Notes: generated by a model from the letters alone, not told the origin. Positions 42,276 to 54,702 are shown, counted from the stretch's first letter. The stretch is DNA of 64,000 nucleotides from Perkinsus olseni (GCA_013115135.1 JABANP010000179.1:1-64000); one strand, 5' to 3'. Translations and numbers: made by a program.

Positions 42276-44100
42276 CTACGCGCTACTGTCAGTAGCAGGC
42301 AAGTTTCTGACGAGTTTCTGCTCGGCTTGCCAGGCCTCACCGGGGGCGACCTTCACGGGCTCTACCGCAACTGCTGCTTCGACGCAGACGTATCTGATTT
42401 CCACATTCTATCAACCAGCGCGAACAAGCAAAGAGCAACAACGTGATAATTTCTCATTTTTCTCGAGTGAATTACGTCCAAGATACCATACATAATGAGC
42501 CCAGTAAGGCGCGAACACTATCATTCACGTTCGCCTCGACACGAACAATCCGTACGGCTGTTACTATCGATGCCATCAGCGCTTGCTATTCATGACAAAC
42601 CACACTAACCTCGCCACACCAGCCCGTGATGTGATCCCACCCCCTACTTCTTGTAATCGCCAGCGGGCATGTCGCCAAGTGAGTCACTGCCGATATTCCA
42701 AACGACAGTGTCGGGGAATGATGCGCTCTTCTCGATCGTGAAACTGATAGAAAAAGAGGCAAAATGCCCATCACCCAGCACCTATAAAAGTCGACGTACA
42801 TCGGTGAACCATTGGAGATAATCTGAGCCGGGCCAGCTGCCTGCTTGTAAACCCTATCCACAATACCGCCCTGGAACTCTACAACAGAGTTCGGATCGTA
42901 ACCTACAAGGCAAGAGAAAAGACCACTCATAGCGTTGCGCACAGCGAAGATTCTCCGCTATATTCAATTTCCGTCAGAATTTTTATACGTCATCCGCTAC
43001 AGCGCAAAACACCCTTCCATTATGAACCCCACCCAATCGCATTACACTCCTTCCCTCCCTGAGCCGTATCGTTGTAATGATGCTCTCCAACCCCCGCTAC
43101 GGTGGTAGTAGAGATATCAGGAATCGAGAAGTAACTGAGGGACTGTGTGACCACTATGATCTATCTTGTTCGAGTGTTACGTATGAAGGGCTGTTGTGAA
43201 CTCCATTGACTCAGCGCCTGTGTTCTCCACTTCCATCTGCATCCGCAAGTAGTCACCACCGAGCGTGACGGTATATCGAAGTTCAAATTCAAATGGGCAC
43301 TTCATGGCACTCCTCGTGAGCTCACTAGGAAGGAGCTTCAGTGATACCTGTCTTAAACAGCTAGTCATAACAATGATAGATGCTAGCCGTCTTACGCAGG
43401 GGTCCTCATCGGTGCTGTAGCTGTCCAGCTCCCACTCAGTGTTCCTTGCAAAGCCATGCTTTTGGAAGGGGCCGTTACCAGCAAACTGCGGCCAGCATAC
43501 CTTACAAACACGCGCATGAAAGCATCAAGTCTAGCTGCTTCGAGCGGAACTAGTACTCACCCAATATTCTAGAGCTATCCGATGGCCACAGGATAAGCAA
43601 CAGCGCGCAGCGAGCCTTGTGCTCAATTTCATACTATTCGCGATTGTCCAAAATGGTTGGTCAAAATTATACCATAAATCGCGGTAATCATGATCATCGT
43701 CAAAGTCGTGGTGCTCCCCTCTCTCACCGGAACTCCGCCCCTCATCGCTTTGCCATTCCCGTATTCTGCTGTCGGGGACATGTACAAATTGGAGTTCCCT
43801 GGAGGAACATTCTCACGTGATATATTAGTAACCACCGAGGTTACCTTCTCGATCAGTCCACCTAGCTACATGAGCACCATACAGGTAAATGTCGCATGAT
43901 GCTTTCGGGTACTTGGGGTGGCGAAGAGTCACCATCGGAAGGTCTGAAACGAATCAAAAATAGTACAAAATTTGGCGATGAGAATACCATGCACGCAGCA
44001 ACCGCTCCCGACGTGGATGGGGTACAAGATAAAACTAGGTACTGATATTACCTCCTTTTCCTTTAGACACAACGAAATTGCCGGGAAGCGAGGATGCCAT
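42276..44100 (-). CDS. glucose-6-phosphate 1-epimerase (aldose-1-epimerase family)
   Basis: Nine exons keep phase exactly and give 304 residues: 44052-44100, 43845-43943, 43728-43798, 43396-43500, 43181-43347, 43046-43134, 42782-42902, 42648-42743 and 42276-42393. The order of family motifs is intact: VTLRHP...DIYLYGAHV, LYMSPTAEYG, RGGVPVCWPQF, KHGFARNTEWEL, then FELRYTVTLGGDYL, the catalytic-region FTTALHTYF, IVDRVYK, DTVVWNIG and YVCVEAA-V---V-V-PGE. The enzyme interconverts alpha- and beta-glucose-6-phosphate in the cytosol. The catalytic His and Glu regions are both present. Introns are mostly 46-230 bases, the longest 254. The clean model shows this gene has no frame offset. Confidence 0.93.
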
Positions 44101-44244
44101 TCGTATGTGAAAATCAACTACCCCCGTAATCACTCTACGGTCCGCTATCCAATACCACACCAATCCCTCTTCGCAGACTATAACACAAACCTAGGAGACA
44201 GCATAGTGTATATAACAATAATATGATGACAATACGTTCCGTTA

Positions 44245-45477
44245 TCAATTGCAGACCCAGTCAGAGTCGAGTCCAGAAGGCACCCCAGGATTCGAGCCCT
44301 TGCCGCCGGGATTATGATCTTCCTCCGGATGTACTTCGATGTCAACCACTTGTGGCCCACCAAAATCGAGCATCTGCTCCGGAGGCTGCGGGATGGCCTT
44401 AACGGATGCCGCCAGAATGCCACCGCTTGCGTGGGCCAAGTCGTTCTTAGCTTCTGTCGTAGTCTCTCTAATGGGCCCTACCGGGTAACAGGACTCGCCG
44501 CTGACGATAATGATACCAACATACGCACTCGTGAGCTCATCTTCGGATAGAAGGCTCACTACACGGCCCACTCCAGAGCAAATGAGGATGTTCTCGTTGA
44601 TCGGCCGGTTACCGCGAGTAGCAGGGGGGCTCGTCAAGCCCATAGCAGCCTGATAGTCTTCCCCCGCAGCAACGATAGTCCGTCTGGGGGGTCCAAGAAT
44701 GTGCACACGGTCAGCATCAGCTCTCTGATACGCCACGAACGCGTTACCCAAGCCACCGATCGAGATGAGCATAACACCTTCGGGCAAGTGCTGAGCAGCC
44801 GGAGTGTGAAGGGATTTTCCAGCTCCATCGGGATCTACCGCACATAAAGCAGCAGCGGCTGCAGCAGCCTCAGCAGCCTGGTGAGTCTGTAAGGCGTCCC
44901 TACGCATCTTCAACAGAGTTGCATCATTAGGAACACCACCACGATGGTGAGCAGCGGGAATACCACTTTCTTGGCGCTTCCTACCACGACTTCGGCGACC
45001 ATCACCGTCATCTACCTCAGCCCGAAGTTCAGCCGACAGTGCCTCCAAAGCAGCGAGGTCTCCTCCCAATTGCTCCAGCCGTAGACGATCAGAGAGAGCT
45101 TCCTCCACCGTCTTGCGAGTAGGACCAGAGAATCTCCTTCCTTTACTGCAGAATCCTCCCACAAACGCCTTCCTGGAGCGTTGGACTCCTTTCGGAAGAG
45201 GGATCCCGGGCAGTTCTATGCCGCCGGCAGCACCACCATCACGTTCGTTATGGATCATATGCCGTTGCTTCTTACGGGGCGGAGGAGTAGCCGTGGCGGC
45301 TGCTGCTTGAGAGAGCATCGACTGCGAGAAGCTCTCCATGGTCGCAGCGGCTGCCAGCGCGGCAACGGCCGCTTGGTCGTCAGGGTTGACTCCGCTCGGG
45401 CCTCCATCTATCCCAAGGTGTCCTGTAAGGCCACACACTGCCGCAACTGCGTTTGCTGCTGATAAGTCGTTGTCCAT
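44245..45477 (-). CDS. Ala-rich 410-residue protein with a basic AP2-like block
   Basis: A single open frame. The start MDNDLSAANAVAAVCG was chosen because sequence further upstream in the frame runs into the tRNA-Gln gene. The N-terminal third is Ala/Gly-rich, followed by a nuclear-signal-like PPPRKKQRH. A block then reads KGVQRSRKAFVGGFCSKG and RRFSGPTRKTVEEALSDRL, which recalls the strand-strand-strand-helix spacing of AP2 DNA-binding domains. That similarity is weak and only suggestive. A basic GRRSRGRKRQ follows, then an Ala-rich helix and a mixed alpha/beta C-terminal half (VMLISIGGLGNAFVAYQRA). A nuclear protein is the likely class. Confidence 0.65.
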   Translation of the reverse strand: MDNDLSAANAVAAVCGLTGHLGIDGGPSGVNPDDQAAVAALAAAATMESFSQSMLSQAAAATATPPPRKKQRHMIHNERDGGAAGGIELPGIPLPKGVQRSRKAFVGGFCSKGRRFSGPTRKTVEEALSDRLRLEQLGGDLAALEALSAELRAEVDDGDGRRSRGRKRQESGIPAAHHRGGVPNDATLLKMRRDALQTHQAAEAAAAAAALCAVDPDGAGKSLHTPAAQHLPEGVMLISIGGLGNAFVAYQRADADRVHILGPPRRTIVAAGEDYQAAMGLTSPPATRGNRPINENILICSGVGRVVSLLSEDELTSAYVGIIIVSGESCYPVGPIRETTTEAKNDLAHASGGILAASVKAIPQPPEQMLDFGGPQVVDIEVHPEEDHNPGGKGSNPGVPSGLDSDWVCN

Positions 45478-45601
45478 TATGCAGGAAAAGTGCAGGTTCA
45501 AATACTTGCACAAAATTATGACGACCACTCCACTGTAGACGCACGTAACGAAACGGTTTCTCAGGCGGGGCTGCCCGAGGGCGAGCGCTAAAATTTTGTA
45601 A

Positions 45602-45673
45602 GGTCCTATAGTGTAGTGGTTAGCACTCTGGACTTTGAATCCAGCGACTCGGGTTCGAATCCCGATAGGACCT
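45602..45673 (+). tRNA. tRNA-Gln (TTG)
   Basis: A 72-base cloverleaf. The acceptor GGTCCTA pairs with TAGGACC, the D-arm has TAGTGTAGTGG, the anticodon loop CTTTGAA gives anticodon TTG, the T-arm is GGGTTCGAATCCC, and the discriminator is T. It lies 125 bases from the start of the divergent gene at 45477. Confidence 0.96.
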
Positions 45674-46406
45674 TTATTTGCTCTTGAAGCCGTAATGGAT
45701 GGCAACGGCAAGCGCCTGTTCTCGTGCACTGCCGAAACGATTATTGTACATATTCCATCGAAGCAGGCGAATGACGCTGCCAGTTCGTAGACGGGGGTGG
45801 ATTAACTGACGTCACCAACTCATTTGGGACCGGTTTCTTTCTGTAGTCGGCCGGTGCTACACGCCGGCATGGGTGATGCCTCGCGTGATGCCTCTCGTGC
45901 ATGCCTGATAGAGAGTCAAGACGTTGTCTTCACTGCAGCGTCTGCTCGTTAGACAACAGAATCGCAGGCTGGCACTCACCAAATCCAATCTGGATCGACT
46001 GCTTGTCGTTGATGCCGTTCTAGCGGGTCTTGACCTTCCATCCAGAATACTCGTGGTCGGCCTACTCCTACTGGATATGGCACAAAATCTTTATCGGGTA
46101 CCGGAGACAGGAGAGAGCTTCGCGGAATGACGCAGGGTGCTCATTTCCAATTGCCAAAGGGCCCCTGGCAGTCGTCCGGTTTAGATTTGCTTGATTTATA
46201 CTGTCCATAAGCACCCCTGTCAATGGGGCCTGCCTCCGCTTCGGAGATTGCCACAACATTGCAAGGCCTGCCCTCCTTCACTGTCAATAAACTAAAAGAC
46301 TACCGCAGGTAGTAGCTGCCTTACCAACTTGGGAACGGGCTGCGGACTGGCACTAGGAACGGAGCGCTCGTGCCATTCCGTAAATCAATGAGAACCGTGT
46401 TAGGCA
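45674..46406. other. upstream region of the SUMO-ligase gene
   Basis: The forward frame at 45924-46130 (LTKSNLDRLLVVDAVLAGLD) is preceded by a good acceptor (CTTCACTGCAG) and may be an early exon of the ligase gene. Unproven. Confidence 0.4.
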
Positions 46407-48278
46407 CATGAGGCTGAAAGTAACAGGCCGTAAAGCGGAGCTGGTAGAACGAATCCGTGCGGCGGTTGAGCAGAACCCCGACCTACTCACAGGTAAACTC
46501 GACTCTTCAGCTTGAATGAGACGCGCTACTCTCAGCGGCACTAGTCTGGCCACCGCTGCTTCTCCCCACTGGCCAAAAGAACTCCTCTAAGGGAAATACT
46601 TCTCACGCTGCACCGGCGGGAAGGCGCCCCAAAGGGATAGGTAGTTCTGGCAAGCGGCTGGCGTTGGAGTCGAAAAATGCGCGTCAGCAGCAGCCGCCTC
46701 TCGTCTCGATCGAAAAAAGTATGCCTAGTCCTCCCCTTTCTTCGCACAGATAATTCGCGTCCCAACGTGGACACTGCCTGCGGTATGGAGGCTATTCGAG
46801 ATCCAGCCATCGAGGCCGCGTTCGCCCGCATGGATCCGTTCTGGCCTCTCGCCAGCACTGATAACGGGGTACGAGTCCTCAGCTCCAGTGTGCAGGCGGA
46901 TGGTTATCGATCACCCCAGGTCCATTATGGCCCCTTCCATAATGGAATCTTCGGGCTCTGGCGAATCGCTAGTGCGGGGACGTTCGAGACGCACGTGTCC
47001 ATCCCGGAGAGGTGTTATTCCTTGGTGGCTGGCGCACGGGTATGGGCTAGGATGATAGCAATCCCTTCCAACATGGCTACCTATTCTGAGGCCAATCACG
47101 ATAAGTGGGAATTCAGGAGGGGCCATACACAAGCACGATCATTTGCTTTCAGTTCTACTCCTGGAAATATATCTCTCCAGCACGTGTGGCCCTACAGTTT
47201 CTTGCTCGAGTTTGATGATGGTGCCGGGATAAAGGTGGGTTCACCGCGCACGTGGTCCATCTGATCATGCAGGGGGCAGGTATCGCCTCCTGAGCATCTC
47301 CGGAAACGTCGAGATTGTCCCTTGATATTACCGATTGCATACCGCCTCATCAGACCGCAGCACGGTTCAAGGTATGACGCTAACGCTCCGTTGACGGACG
47401 CGACTCATCCCTCCCGTAGGTGACTGTGCAGTTGGACCCGAAATTAACCCTCCATCCGCTGCTTCCAAGCTGCATTATGTCCTGGCCATCGTCATGTGCA
47501 TGCCGAAGGACCCTTCAGCTCTTCTCGCAGAGGTGATTCTAGTAACCGATTATCGTCCGGGATTTTGGATCCTCAGGTCCCGATAGAGAACGTACGGTTA
47601 TCAGCGTCGCGGATGAGAAGCATATTATCTAGGAGACAAGATGAAGATGATCTGCAAATCAGCGGCAGTTCGGACGAAGTTGATGCGGAAACGCGGTAGG
47701 GTCCCCGCCACGCTCGTTCTGGTTGACTCAGTCGTAGGTCTCTTCGGCTAACATGCCCGCTGTCGTACATGAGGATGGAGAACCCCGCCAGAGGCCGAGA
47801 TTGCTCCCACATACAGGTGGGCCGGTACGCCTCGGGTGATTCGGAGAGATGCCCATCAGTGCTTTGATCTGGAGTGGTTCATCCGGGCCCAGAAGATGAT
47901 GGGCGCGTTCAACAATCGATGGAAGTGTGCCATTTGTGACACCGTACTGCGGCCTGATGCGATGCTCATCGACGGTTACATATTGGGCATACTACGCTCA
48001 ACAGAGGACTCGCAGGCCGAGGAGGTGAGAGCGCCTATCGCGATCGCATGAGAAATGTATACAGGTCTTCGTGACCAAGGCCACTGCGGAGTGGAGCGTC
48101 AACCCGCCCGCGACCGACGAGGAACAGTCGGCTGCATTCAAGGTGGGTTGGACGGAGTCTTTTCGCACGATCTTGTTGGTCGGCGTACTGTAGGACACTC
48201 GCGACTCGGACGGCTGTTGTTCGTTCTCGACAGCCTCTACACGCTCTTCTGCGGTGGATGGTCAGGAGGATAGAGTAG
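46407..48278 (+). CDS. E3 SUMO-protein ligase, PIAS/Siz type
   Basis: A SAP-like DNA-binding segment comes first (MRLKVTGRKAELVERIRAAV, 46407 onward, donor GTAAAC near 46492). After an intron, a PINIT-like region runs from about 46750 to 47235 (WKF-like DKWEFRRG; VWPYSFLLEFDDG). Next is YVLAIVMCMPKDPSALLAEV (about 47475). The SP-RING is split by an intron: LTCPLSYMRMENPARGRDCS ending HIQ, then CFDLEWFI, then WKCAICDTVLRPDAMLIDGY. It holds the C-x-H-x2-C-F-D and C-x2-C ligand pattern. A following VFVTKATAEWSVNPPA exon matches the strand after the SP-RING. The domain order is classical for ligases that transfer SUMO to nuclear proteins. Early exons may lie upstream. The final exon from 48234 ends at 48278 if phase 0 is kept. 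Confidence 0.82.
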
Positions 48279-49771
48279 GCAAGGAAAGTCCTCTCACTCG
48301 ACCGCGTATCGGGCGTCCGGTCAGAATCTCGACACCAGTATGCCTCTCAAGCGGGCCCGTCTCGAAGACCGTACCGAGCACTTGACCGAGGCCTGGCAAG
48401 GGGCCTCTGATGGGTGAGGACGGCTTGTCTGTAGCGTGGAGTAGTCCTCCTTTGCGGTGACTGTAGGCATCACGAAGAGAGCACCGGTGAAGTTGTTGAC
48501 CTCTGCGATGACGATGGCGATTGCTGCTGAGGGTGAAGACCACAACCTACTTCTGTTGATGATGTTCCTTTCGATCTACCTATTCCTCTCTAATGTGTGA
48601 TACAACGTTAATGCATCGTAACATTTTGTACAGTTTCGTGTGAGCAGCATACTCTAGGCCGTGCAGTTTTGGGTTGAAGTCCACGTATCGTAACACTCCG
48701 CGTCTCTGGTGAATATCAATCCCGTGGAGACCGTCGAGTTAAACTCAGGAGAAACCTAAGACTTCCATACGAAAGCCGGGGTTAGAAGCATCTCCCACAC
48801 TCATTCAATTGTGATGATCTCCCGCATGGTAAAAGAAGGCCTGACAGTAGCTGCTACTCGAGTGGCCTGTGCACTCGTAAACAGCTGGCTACTCGCAGCG
48901 AGCAATCATACTATCATCTCCTCGCGGGATCCTTGCAACGTGATGCACCTGCTGATGATATCAGCAGATGTGCGATCAATGCTCGCCCGGGGCCACTGGC
49001 ATAGAAGATGGATCACCACGGTGAATGTTCACGCTAACACGAACGCTCCCAGCGAGAATAAGTGCATCTGCGTCGCAGTTCTCGCGTCACTCAGCAGAAT
49101 CTGCTCAGAATGTCGGGGGGACAGTGTTTACCTGTGCGCCTGCCCCAAAGCTAGCACCAAACACTCGATAATTGTCCGTACGACTATGACAAACGGACTC
49201 TTGATGGCTCGGCCCATCGTGTACGACACCCTTCCAGCGGCAAGGCATGAATTCATATTCTACTTCCCCGCTTGCCCCCGCTCGGCGTTGGTGGCTCATC
49301 GATGGCGCGTGCAGGAGCCGCGTGTCTCATGTGATGCACCTGCTAATCGTTGAAGTACATCCAGAATCGTCACTAGGACGGCATCCGGGTGGAGCTGTCA
49401 ACGTTTGGTCACGATATGTACCCTCCACACTGACTTCACCATGCACTGCACTACTCCATCCCATCGTCACACATAAATATCTTCCCTCCGAGGGGTGACA
49501 CCGGACGAGCGCCATCAAATCGCAAGTCGCTCCCTGTCTCTTAGCGATGGCACTCGGCTTAGCCAGGCTGCACAGAAAGAATCATATCGGGCCTCTACAT
49601 TCATGTCGATGTAGGGGGTGGGTGAGCCTCAGGATGCTGCGCGGGCCGAGGCGTTCTCCGCCAATGCAGAATATGGTCGACGCAAGCGCATACATGAGGG
49701 ACGTGCAACGTACGACACTCCCCATACGTTTTCGCTCCATATCTCATCGCTTTCATGCTTCTGTTTTCCTA
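48279..49771. other. unassigned; possible minus-strand gene at 48800-49500
   Basis: On the minus strand, a frame at about 49120-49299 (EVEYEFMPCRWKGVVHDG and YRVFGASFGAGAQ) ends at a canonical GTAAAC donor. A segment ILAGSVRVSVNIHRGDPSS follows an acceptor near 49062. This suggests a short split gene, family unknown. The minus frame at 48262-48543 is also open. Nothing firm. Confidence 0.35.
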
Positions 49772-50459
49772 ATGCTCACTAAACGACCAACCTATATCGA
49801 TTTGGACGATTGCCCGGAGAACTTCCTGGCTTGGTCTGGGACCTATCAATACTCCACTGCAAGGTCCGGTCGAGAAGTCCTTGCTCGCATAAGGGGCTCA
49901 AGAGTACGGCTAGCAGTTTATGCTACTATACTAACCATTCTGACTCTCGCGGTGTTATCTATCGCCTGGTGGCCGTACTTGCTCGCATCATATGAGGCGA
50001 ATGCTCTCACTATCTCGATCGAGACTTTCGAGACCACGGCTCCTGTTGACTACGCGTCTGCTTTTCTCGCACCTACCCGATGCATGCGAGGGAGTGCCCT
50101 GCTGAAGATAACGTATGGAGGTTCGGACGACATCACCGTCCAAAGCTTGGAAGCCGTCTTGGGTTCCCAACGATGAAATGAACACGCCAATTTACCTCAG
50201 TTTCGCTGACTTCCGGGTCACGTCGCAGGCGGAGAGTAAAATCACCGTTCCGTTCTATTTACGGATGTTCTTCGTTGAAGAGTATGACCGCATGAGACGA
50301 GAGTCTGCTAATGGAACTCTCATAGTGAGCTTCGCAGGGTGCACGCTCGAGGCGCGAGGTTTGAGATATGCGAAAGACCTGGATTATGCCGTTGGCGTTG
50401 AGAACTTCACGCTGGTGCCGTTCGACGATGATTCGGATATCGATATACTTGAAGCGTGA
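49772..50459 (+). CDS. small single-pass membrane protein with LEA-like domain
   Basis: Two exons, 49772-50112 and 50201-50459, join in phase (donor GTATGG, acceptor TTTACCTCAG) to give 199 residues. The start is MLTKRPTYIDLDDCPENF. One membrane helix is seen (LAVYATILTILTLAVLSIAW), followed by a beta-rich extramembrane domain (ALTISIETFETTAPVDYA; then SKITVPFYLRMFF, LIVSFAGCTLEA). A short cytosolic head, one helix and a beta sandwich resemble the LEA2-like membrane-tethered proteins of plants and protists. That is an inference from the layout. The acidic C-terminus is DDDSDIDILEA. Confidence 0.6.
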
Positions 50460-51175
50460 CTTCGGGAACTCTTTTATTGTAGCATATCACAGCTAGTATT
50501 GCCTTTTAGAAGCGATAACAAATCACCGACTGACTCTGCGTATGTGTCGAAGTTGCCCGGGTGTCCCTTAGAAATCCTGCCTGGAATGATTCGTGAGTTG
50601 TAGTTGAGTTGATCAATCAGAAAGGCAAAATCCATTCATAAGCGCTGATGAGCAGTCGCCTCTTCGGGCTGGTACGGTCGAGGTGGGAAAGCTGTACCAT
50701 AACTGAGTGGCAAGGATCATCACAACATAGCTTAACTTTGTTGCAGTGGACCTCATGGACCCATCTCCTCTACGACGTACGACAGATTCATACCGACAGA
50801 CTAGGTTCCGCGGTTGTAGTGGAACTGCCGCCATTGCAAGGAGTTTCGACTCGAAACTCGAAACTTCCGAGTCTCGATATGTGTATCTATCTTTTTGTTA
50901 CATTGTCTCACCATCACTTCGCAACGCTCAACAGCTGCCCGTTGTGAAACCATAGACTTATCGTCAAAGTATGACGTAAGAATCACTCAAGATCATGCTG
51001 AACGTCACACTGAATGCCAACTCCAGTCAGCTCAGAAGGTGATCAGATCCTCGTGTGGGCCCCGATGGCGAGCCGCAGTCTACAGAATGAGAAGACACCA
51101 TACCCTATCAAGAGAATCCCGACCTTGTCATCTCAACGGCCTTTCGGGGCAGCATCTTAGATTCCCTAAGGCCCC
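50460..51175. other. intergenic
   Basis: No gene seen; only short overlapping frames on both strands. Confidence 0.45.
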
Positions 51176-53177
51176 TTACAAGTGAAAACTGGCGCGATCG
51201 GTCAACACGCTTCGAAGCAGGCAACAAGACCTTACTTCATTCTGGAAGACCTCGCGTGAATTTCCGAAGTCATCCATCGTCGCGTCAAGACCGAACTCAT
51301 CGACATCATCGAAACGCTGATGGCGCCGAGGTTGCAACCACCGCGAGAAACGCCTGCAGGGTGTGATCGACTGGAGGAGGACTGGACGAGACGAACAGCA
51401 GCCCACCTGTATCCACAAAGAAGTATTCCCGCAACTGATCCGAAAACGAGAACGGCAAAAACGAGTGATCGAGTAGAAGATATTCCGGAAAGCGACCTGA
51501 CCATACCGAGTTTGCGCGACAACAGGTAACCCCGCAGGTAGCTCTGCGTGGTGGTTCCAAGAGATTATGTTGGCTGGTCTTTGGATAAGCATCATGTGAG
51601 AAACGACAATGCGCATTCGCGGGATACTCAAGAAATGAGGTGAGGGGAGCATGCGAGGCTAGCATTGCGAGCCCACGAGTTGACTGAACAACAGCGATTG
51701 AACTACTCCATGGCGGAGAGTGGCTTCTCAGTGCTGCCGCGCTGTCTATTCACCGCAACTGTTGCGACACATGATCTTTCCTGGCCGCTGATGGCGCAAA
51801 GAAAGTACCTGCAAGGAATGATTTTGCGCCGCCTGTCAGGGTTCTTGACATTCCTTCGTGCTAGCCCCTAGACCTACTCATCGACATCTGGTATCCACGA
51901 GGGCCTCGTGAAAAACGCTTTCGAGCGATATGATCTCCCACCCATCAGAGGGTCGAGTCGCGGAACTGTCATAGCAATCGAAAATGATGCTAGCTAGGTT
52001 TATACTCACGTATAGGAGAGCAGGTGCCAGAACACCGATTTCGTCTGGGATATGCAGAAGTCCTCGTGCGGGTCCACCTCGACATCGAAGCCTTCTTCTT
52101 CTGTGTTCAAACTGATGTACTTGAGACAGCCATCCTGCAGAGGGAATCGTCCTCTCCAAGGGACCTAAGCCTAGAATCGCGCAGCCTTCGCAAGCGCCCT
52201 CATGGGTCATTGCGAAGGCCGACTTTCACCTTTTCGCTGTAAGAGACGGCCTCTGAAGCTTCACCATCGTTATCTGTATAACTTTCCGTGGTCATTGACT
52301 CTGCGGGAGGGCTCGTCTGTGCGATCGTAGTCAAGATGTTATCCGAGGTTGGGCCGAGGCTGAGACCACTCGTCTCTCCGAAAGTTTCGAGAGAGTCATC
52401 TCCGCCATCTGTATTCTCCAGAGTCTCGGTCAGAGTAGAACTCCCCCAGGTTCCGTTTGCAGCGGAGAAGGTAGTCTCCGACTCAATGTTCGCCACACCA
52501 GTGTCTTCGCTTGTGGGATGATCATCATAGGAGCTCTCACCAGCCGAGTTGGTCGCAGTCTCGTATCGAACCACACCAGTGACCTCGGTGCTGTTATGAT
52601 GATCATCCACGTTATCCCCTCTTGAGCTAGAGTGGGTTGTGTGCTCGACGCTAGCCGGCTCGAACGTAGCGTCGTGTGGTACGGCTGGAAACCCTTCAGA
52701 GACCACCAGGGCGACGGTGTCTTCTTTCTGAACACTCGAAGTGACTGGCTGAGACCTCTCGTCATGGACGTAGTAAATGCCGCCGGTAGTTGATGCTATG
52801 TACTCGCTAACGTCACTTGATTCAGGTGAACGTGGAATCACACTTGAGGTCTCGGATAAACCCCCTGTCTCCAGGATGCCTCCGTCTCACTGTTGGCTTG
52901 CCCAGTCACGTAAGACTCTTCGCTCACGGTGACTGTACGGTCGTTAGAACTCGGGAGAAGCGGCAATCGAATTGCTGTCGTTCACGCCGTCTGTAGTGTT
53001 TTCGTCGTGAGAGACGCCTTTTGACGTGCTGTCGAGGTTGTCGGGTTCACTTTCAGTATCGACCTTAACCTCAGTTTCAACTTCTGCGTCGAAGCTTCTT
53101 TTCATCAGCAATGACTTGCGTTTGGTGTAGCTGCTAGCATGCTCCTCACTCGTGGGAGACGGAGAGGGAGAGCTCAT
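51176..53177 (-). CDS. mucin-like type I membrane protein (exons partly resolved)
   Basis: Minus-strand pieces in order: MSSPSPSPTSEEHASSYTKR with acidic repeats (53177-52944); TVTVSEESYVTGQANSETEA (about 52860-52920); a Ser/Thr/Glu-rich segment of more than 200 residues (52841-52200); DGCLKYISLNTEEEGFDVEV with HEDFC (about 52020-52145, donor GTGAGT); a short Cys-containing exon near 51780-51820; the membrane helix SLVFAVLVFGSVAGILLCGY (about 51425-51485); and a cytosolic acidic tail, FDDVDEFGLDATMDDFGNS (about 51240-51315). The composition suggests a heavily O-glycosylated ectodomain. A conventional N-terminal signal peptide was not located. Frames between 52841 and 52944 shift twice, which may be short introns or base errors. 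The family is unknown. Confidence 0.5.
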
Positions 53178-54702
53178 AAAACCAACCAACTTGCATACGA
53201 CAATGGCAGGGGCGTCGCAAGGCAACCGTTCACGTTGTGAGTAAAACCTAGGCAACTCCTTGCTAGGCGGGGCCCTCGAGGCTTGAGAATTCAATTATCT
53301 ACATAGCGAGTGACAGGGCCTCGTGTCCATAATCCGCCCGCTCATGCGGCATGAGTCATGCCCCGACCAACTTCAGCATTGACAAAGGCAAATCGAAGTC
53401 GTTCAACAAGACCAAAAATGATTCAATCATGGGCGCTCAGAAACCAACAGCAAAGATGGTTACCACGCAGCACATGCCCGAGTCCAATCGATGGTCTTTT
53501 CGCGGCCATACGCACGTCAGCGTCTCTGCAAAAAGCATATGCATCGACACGTCAGTCCCATCATGCTTTAGTTCAGAGCACGGATTTGACCGGAGCTCCG
53601 GGAGAAGACAAGGCGAACCAGCACTTGGCGTCGCTCACTGTCACTGTCAGGCTCCCACCAGCACGAGGTCGCAGCATGCATGGTCGAGTTGTTCTTCTGC
53701 ATCATCGCGCACGTAACTGCAACACAAGCAGCAATAAAACTGCATACCACCAGGGGACGAGTGGACGCTTTTTCCACAGCAGGAAGGACGGGCTGGACGC
53801 GGGTTTTGCGAACACAGAGAAACCAGCCCACCCATGAATTTGAAAGATCTCCACTTTTCCTTTAGCCGCTTCATGACCGTCTCGCAGATCTGATCACTCC
53901 AGGCCTTTGTACAAGTCTCGTCGTATCTGCGAAAAACATATACCCTTCAGCTTAGAGACCTGGACTGCCAGGCTGACAGAAAGGTAACATCAGCGCATCT
54001 CTCGAGAGCCCACAAAACAGCCCAGAGTCCATCCTAGAGTCGTGACTTCGTGCTTTCATGGTCGTCTATGCTGCTTCTGCAAACCAGCGAAACTGCACTT
54101 TATCTGCATCATTTTCCGCTGTCATTTCGCGAACTTCTCTATCACGACGTTCAATCAATGACCAATGTCGAGTTGAAAATGCCAACCAATGCCTACGTCC
54201 TATCGCGGATGGCTCGGTCTATGTCGTCGTAGACGCCCTTCAACATTTCTTCGTCTTTCCACACCAACCTGCGAAACCCAGAGAGAACACTTGGCAGGCT
54301 GTGAAGCCCCCGGTAGCTCAAAAAAGGTTGTACGACGCAGATCAGGTTGCCCGCAGCGCTTACTTCCTCGACTGTTTGCTCTTCGTCCATCAAGAGGGTC
54401 TCTGCGGTAAAAAATGTGAAATTTACACGGAATGGTGATATGGGCGAGCGACTCGAGACATGCGCGCGTCGCTCCGCTGCAGAGCAATGCCGTTTTAACA
54501 TTTGTCACTCGCTCATCGTTCATTGCCCCTTTCAAGCTGCTTCGTTGTTGCACCGTATGTTGAAGACTGTTTGGTCTTTGGCCTGTGAAACTCGTTAAGA
54601 GATTTATCCCGGTCGGCTCGGCTTATCCTCCACTCGATCACATCTTCTTCACCGAATAGCGCCCGTGATCTTCGCGGTTGTTAGGCTTTTATTTTTCCCG
54701 AA
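53178..54702. other. gene-poor region; weak minus-strand exon candidates
   Basis: A minus-strand segment at 54193-54420 has an acceptor (TTTTTACCGCAG), then TLLMDEEQTVEE, a GTAAGC donor, and after it LVWKDEEMLKGVYDDIDRAI. This looks like the end of a small split gene, but its reading frame across the intron is ambiguous. The remainder shows nothing convincing. Confidence 0.35.

Noticed and set aside
52430..52765. Alternative minus-strand frame within the mucin-like gene
   Set aside because: Low-complexity DNA leaves several frames open; the Ser/Thr/Glu-rich frame at 52200-52841 is longer and consistent with neighbours.
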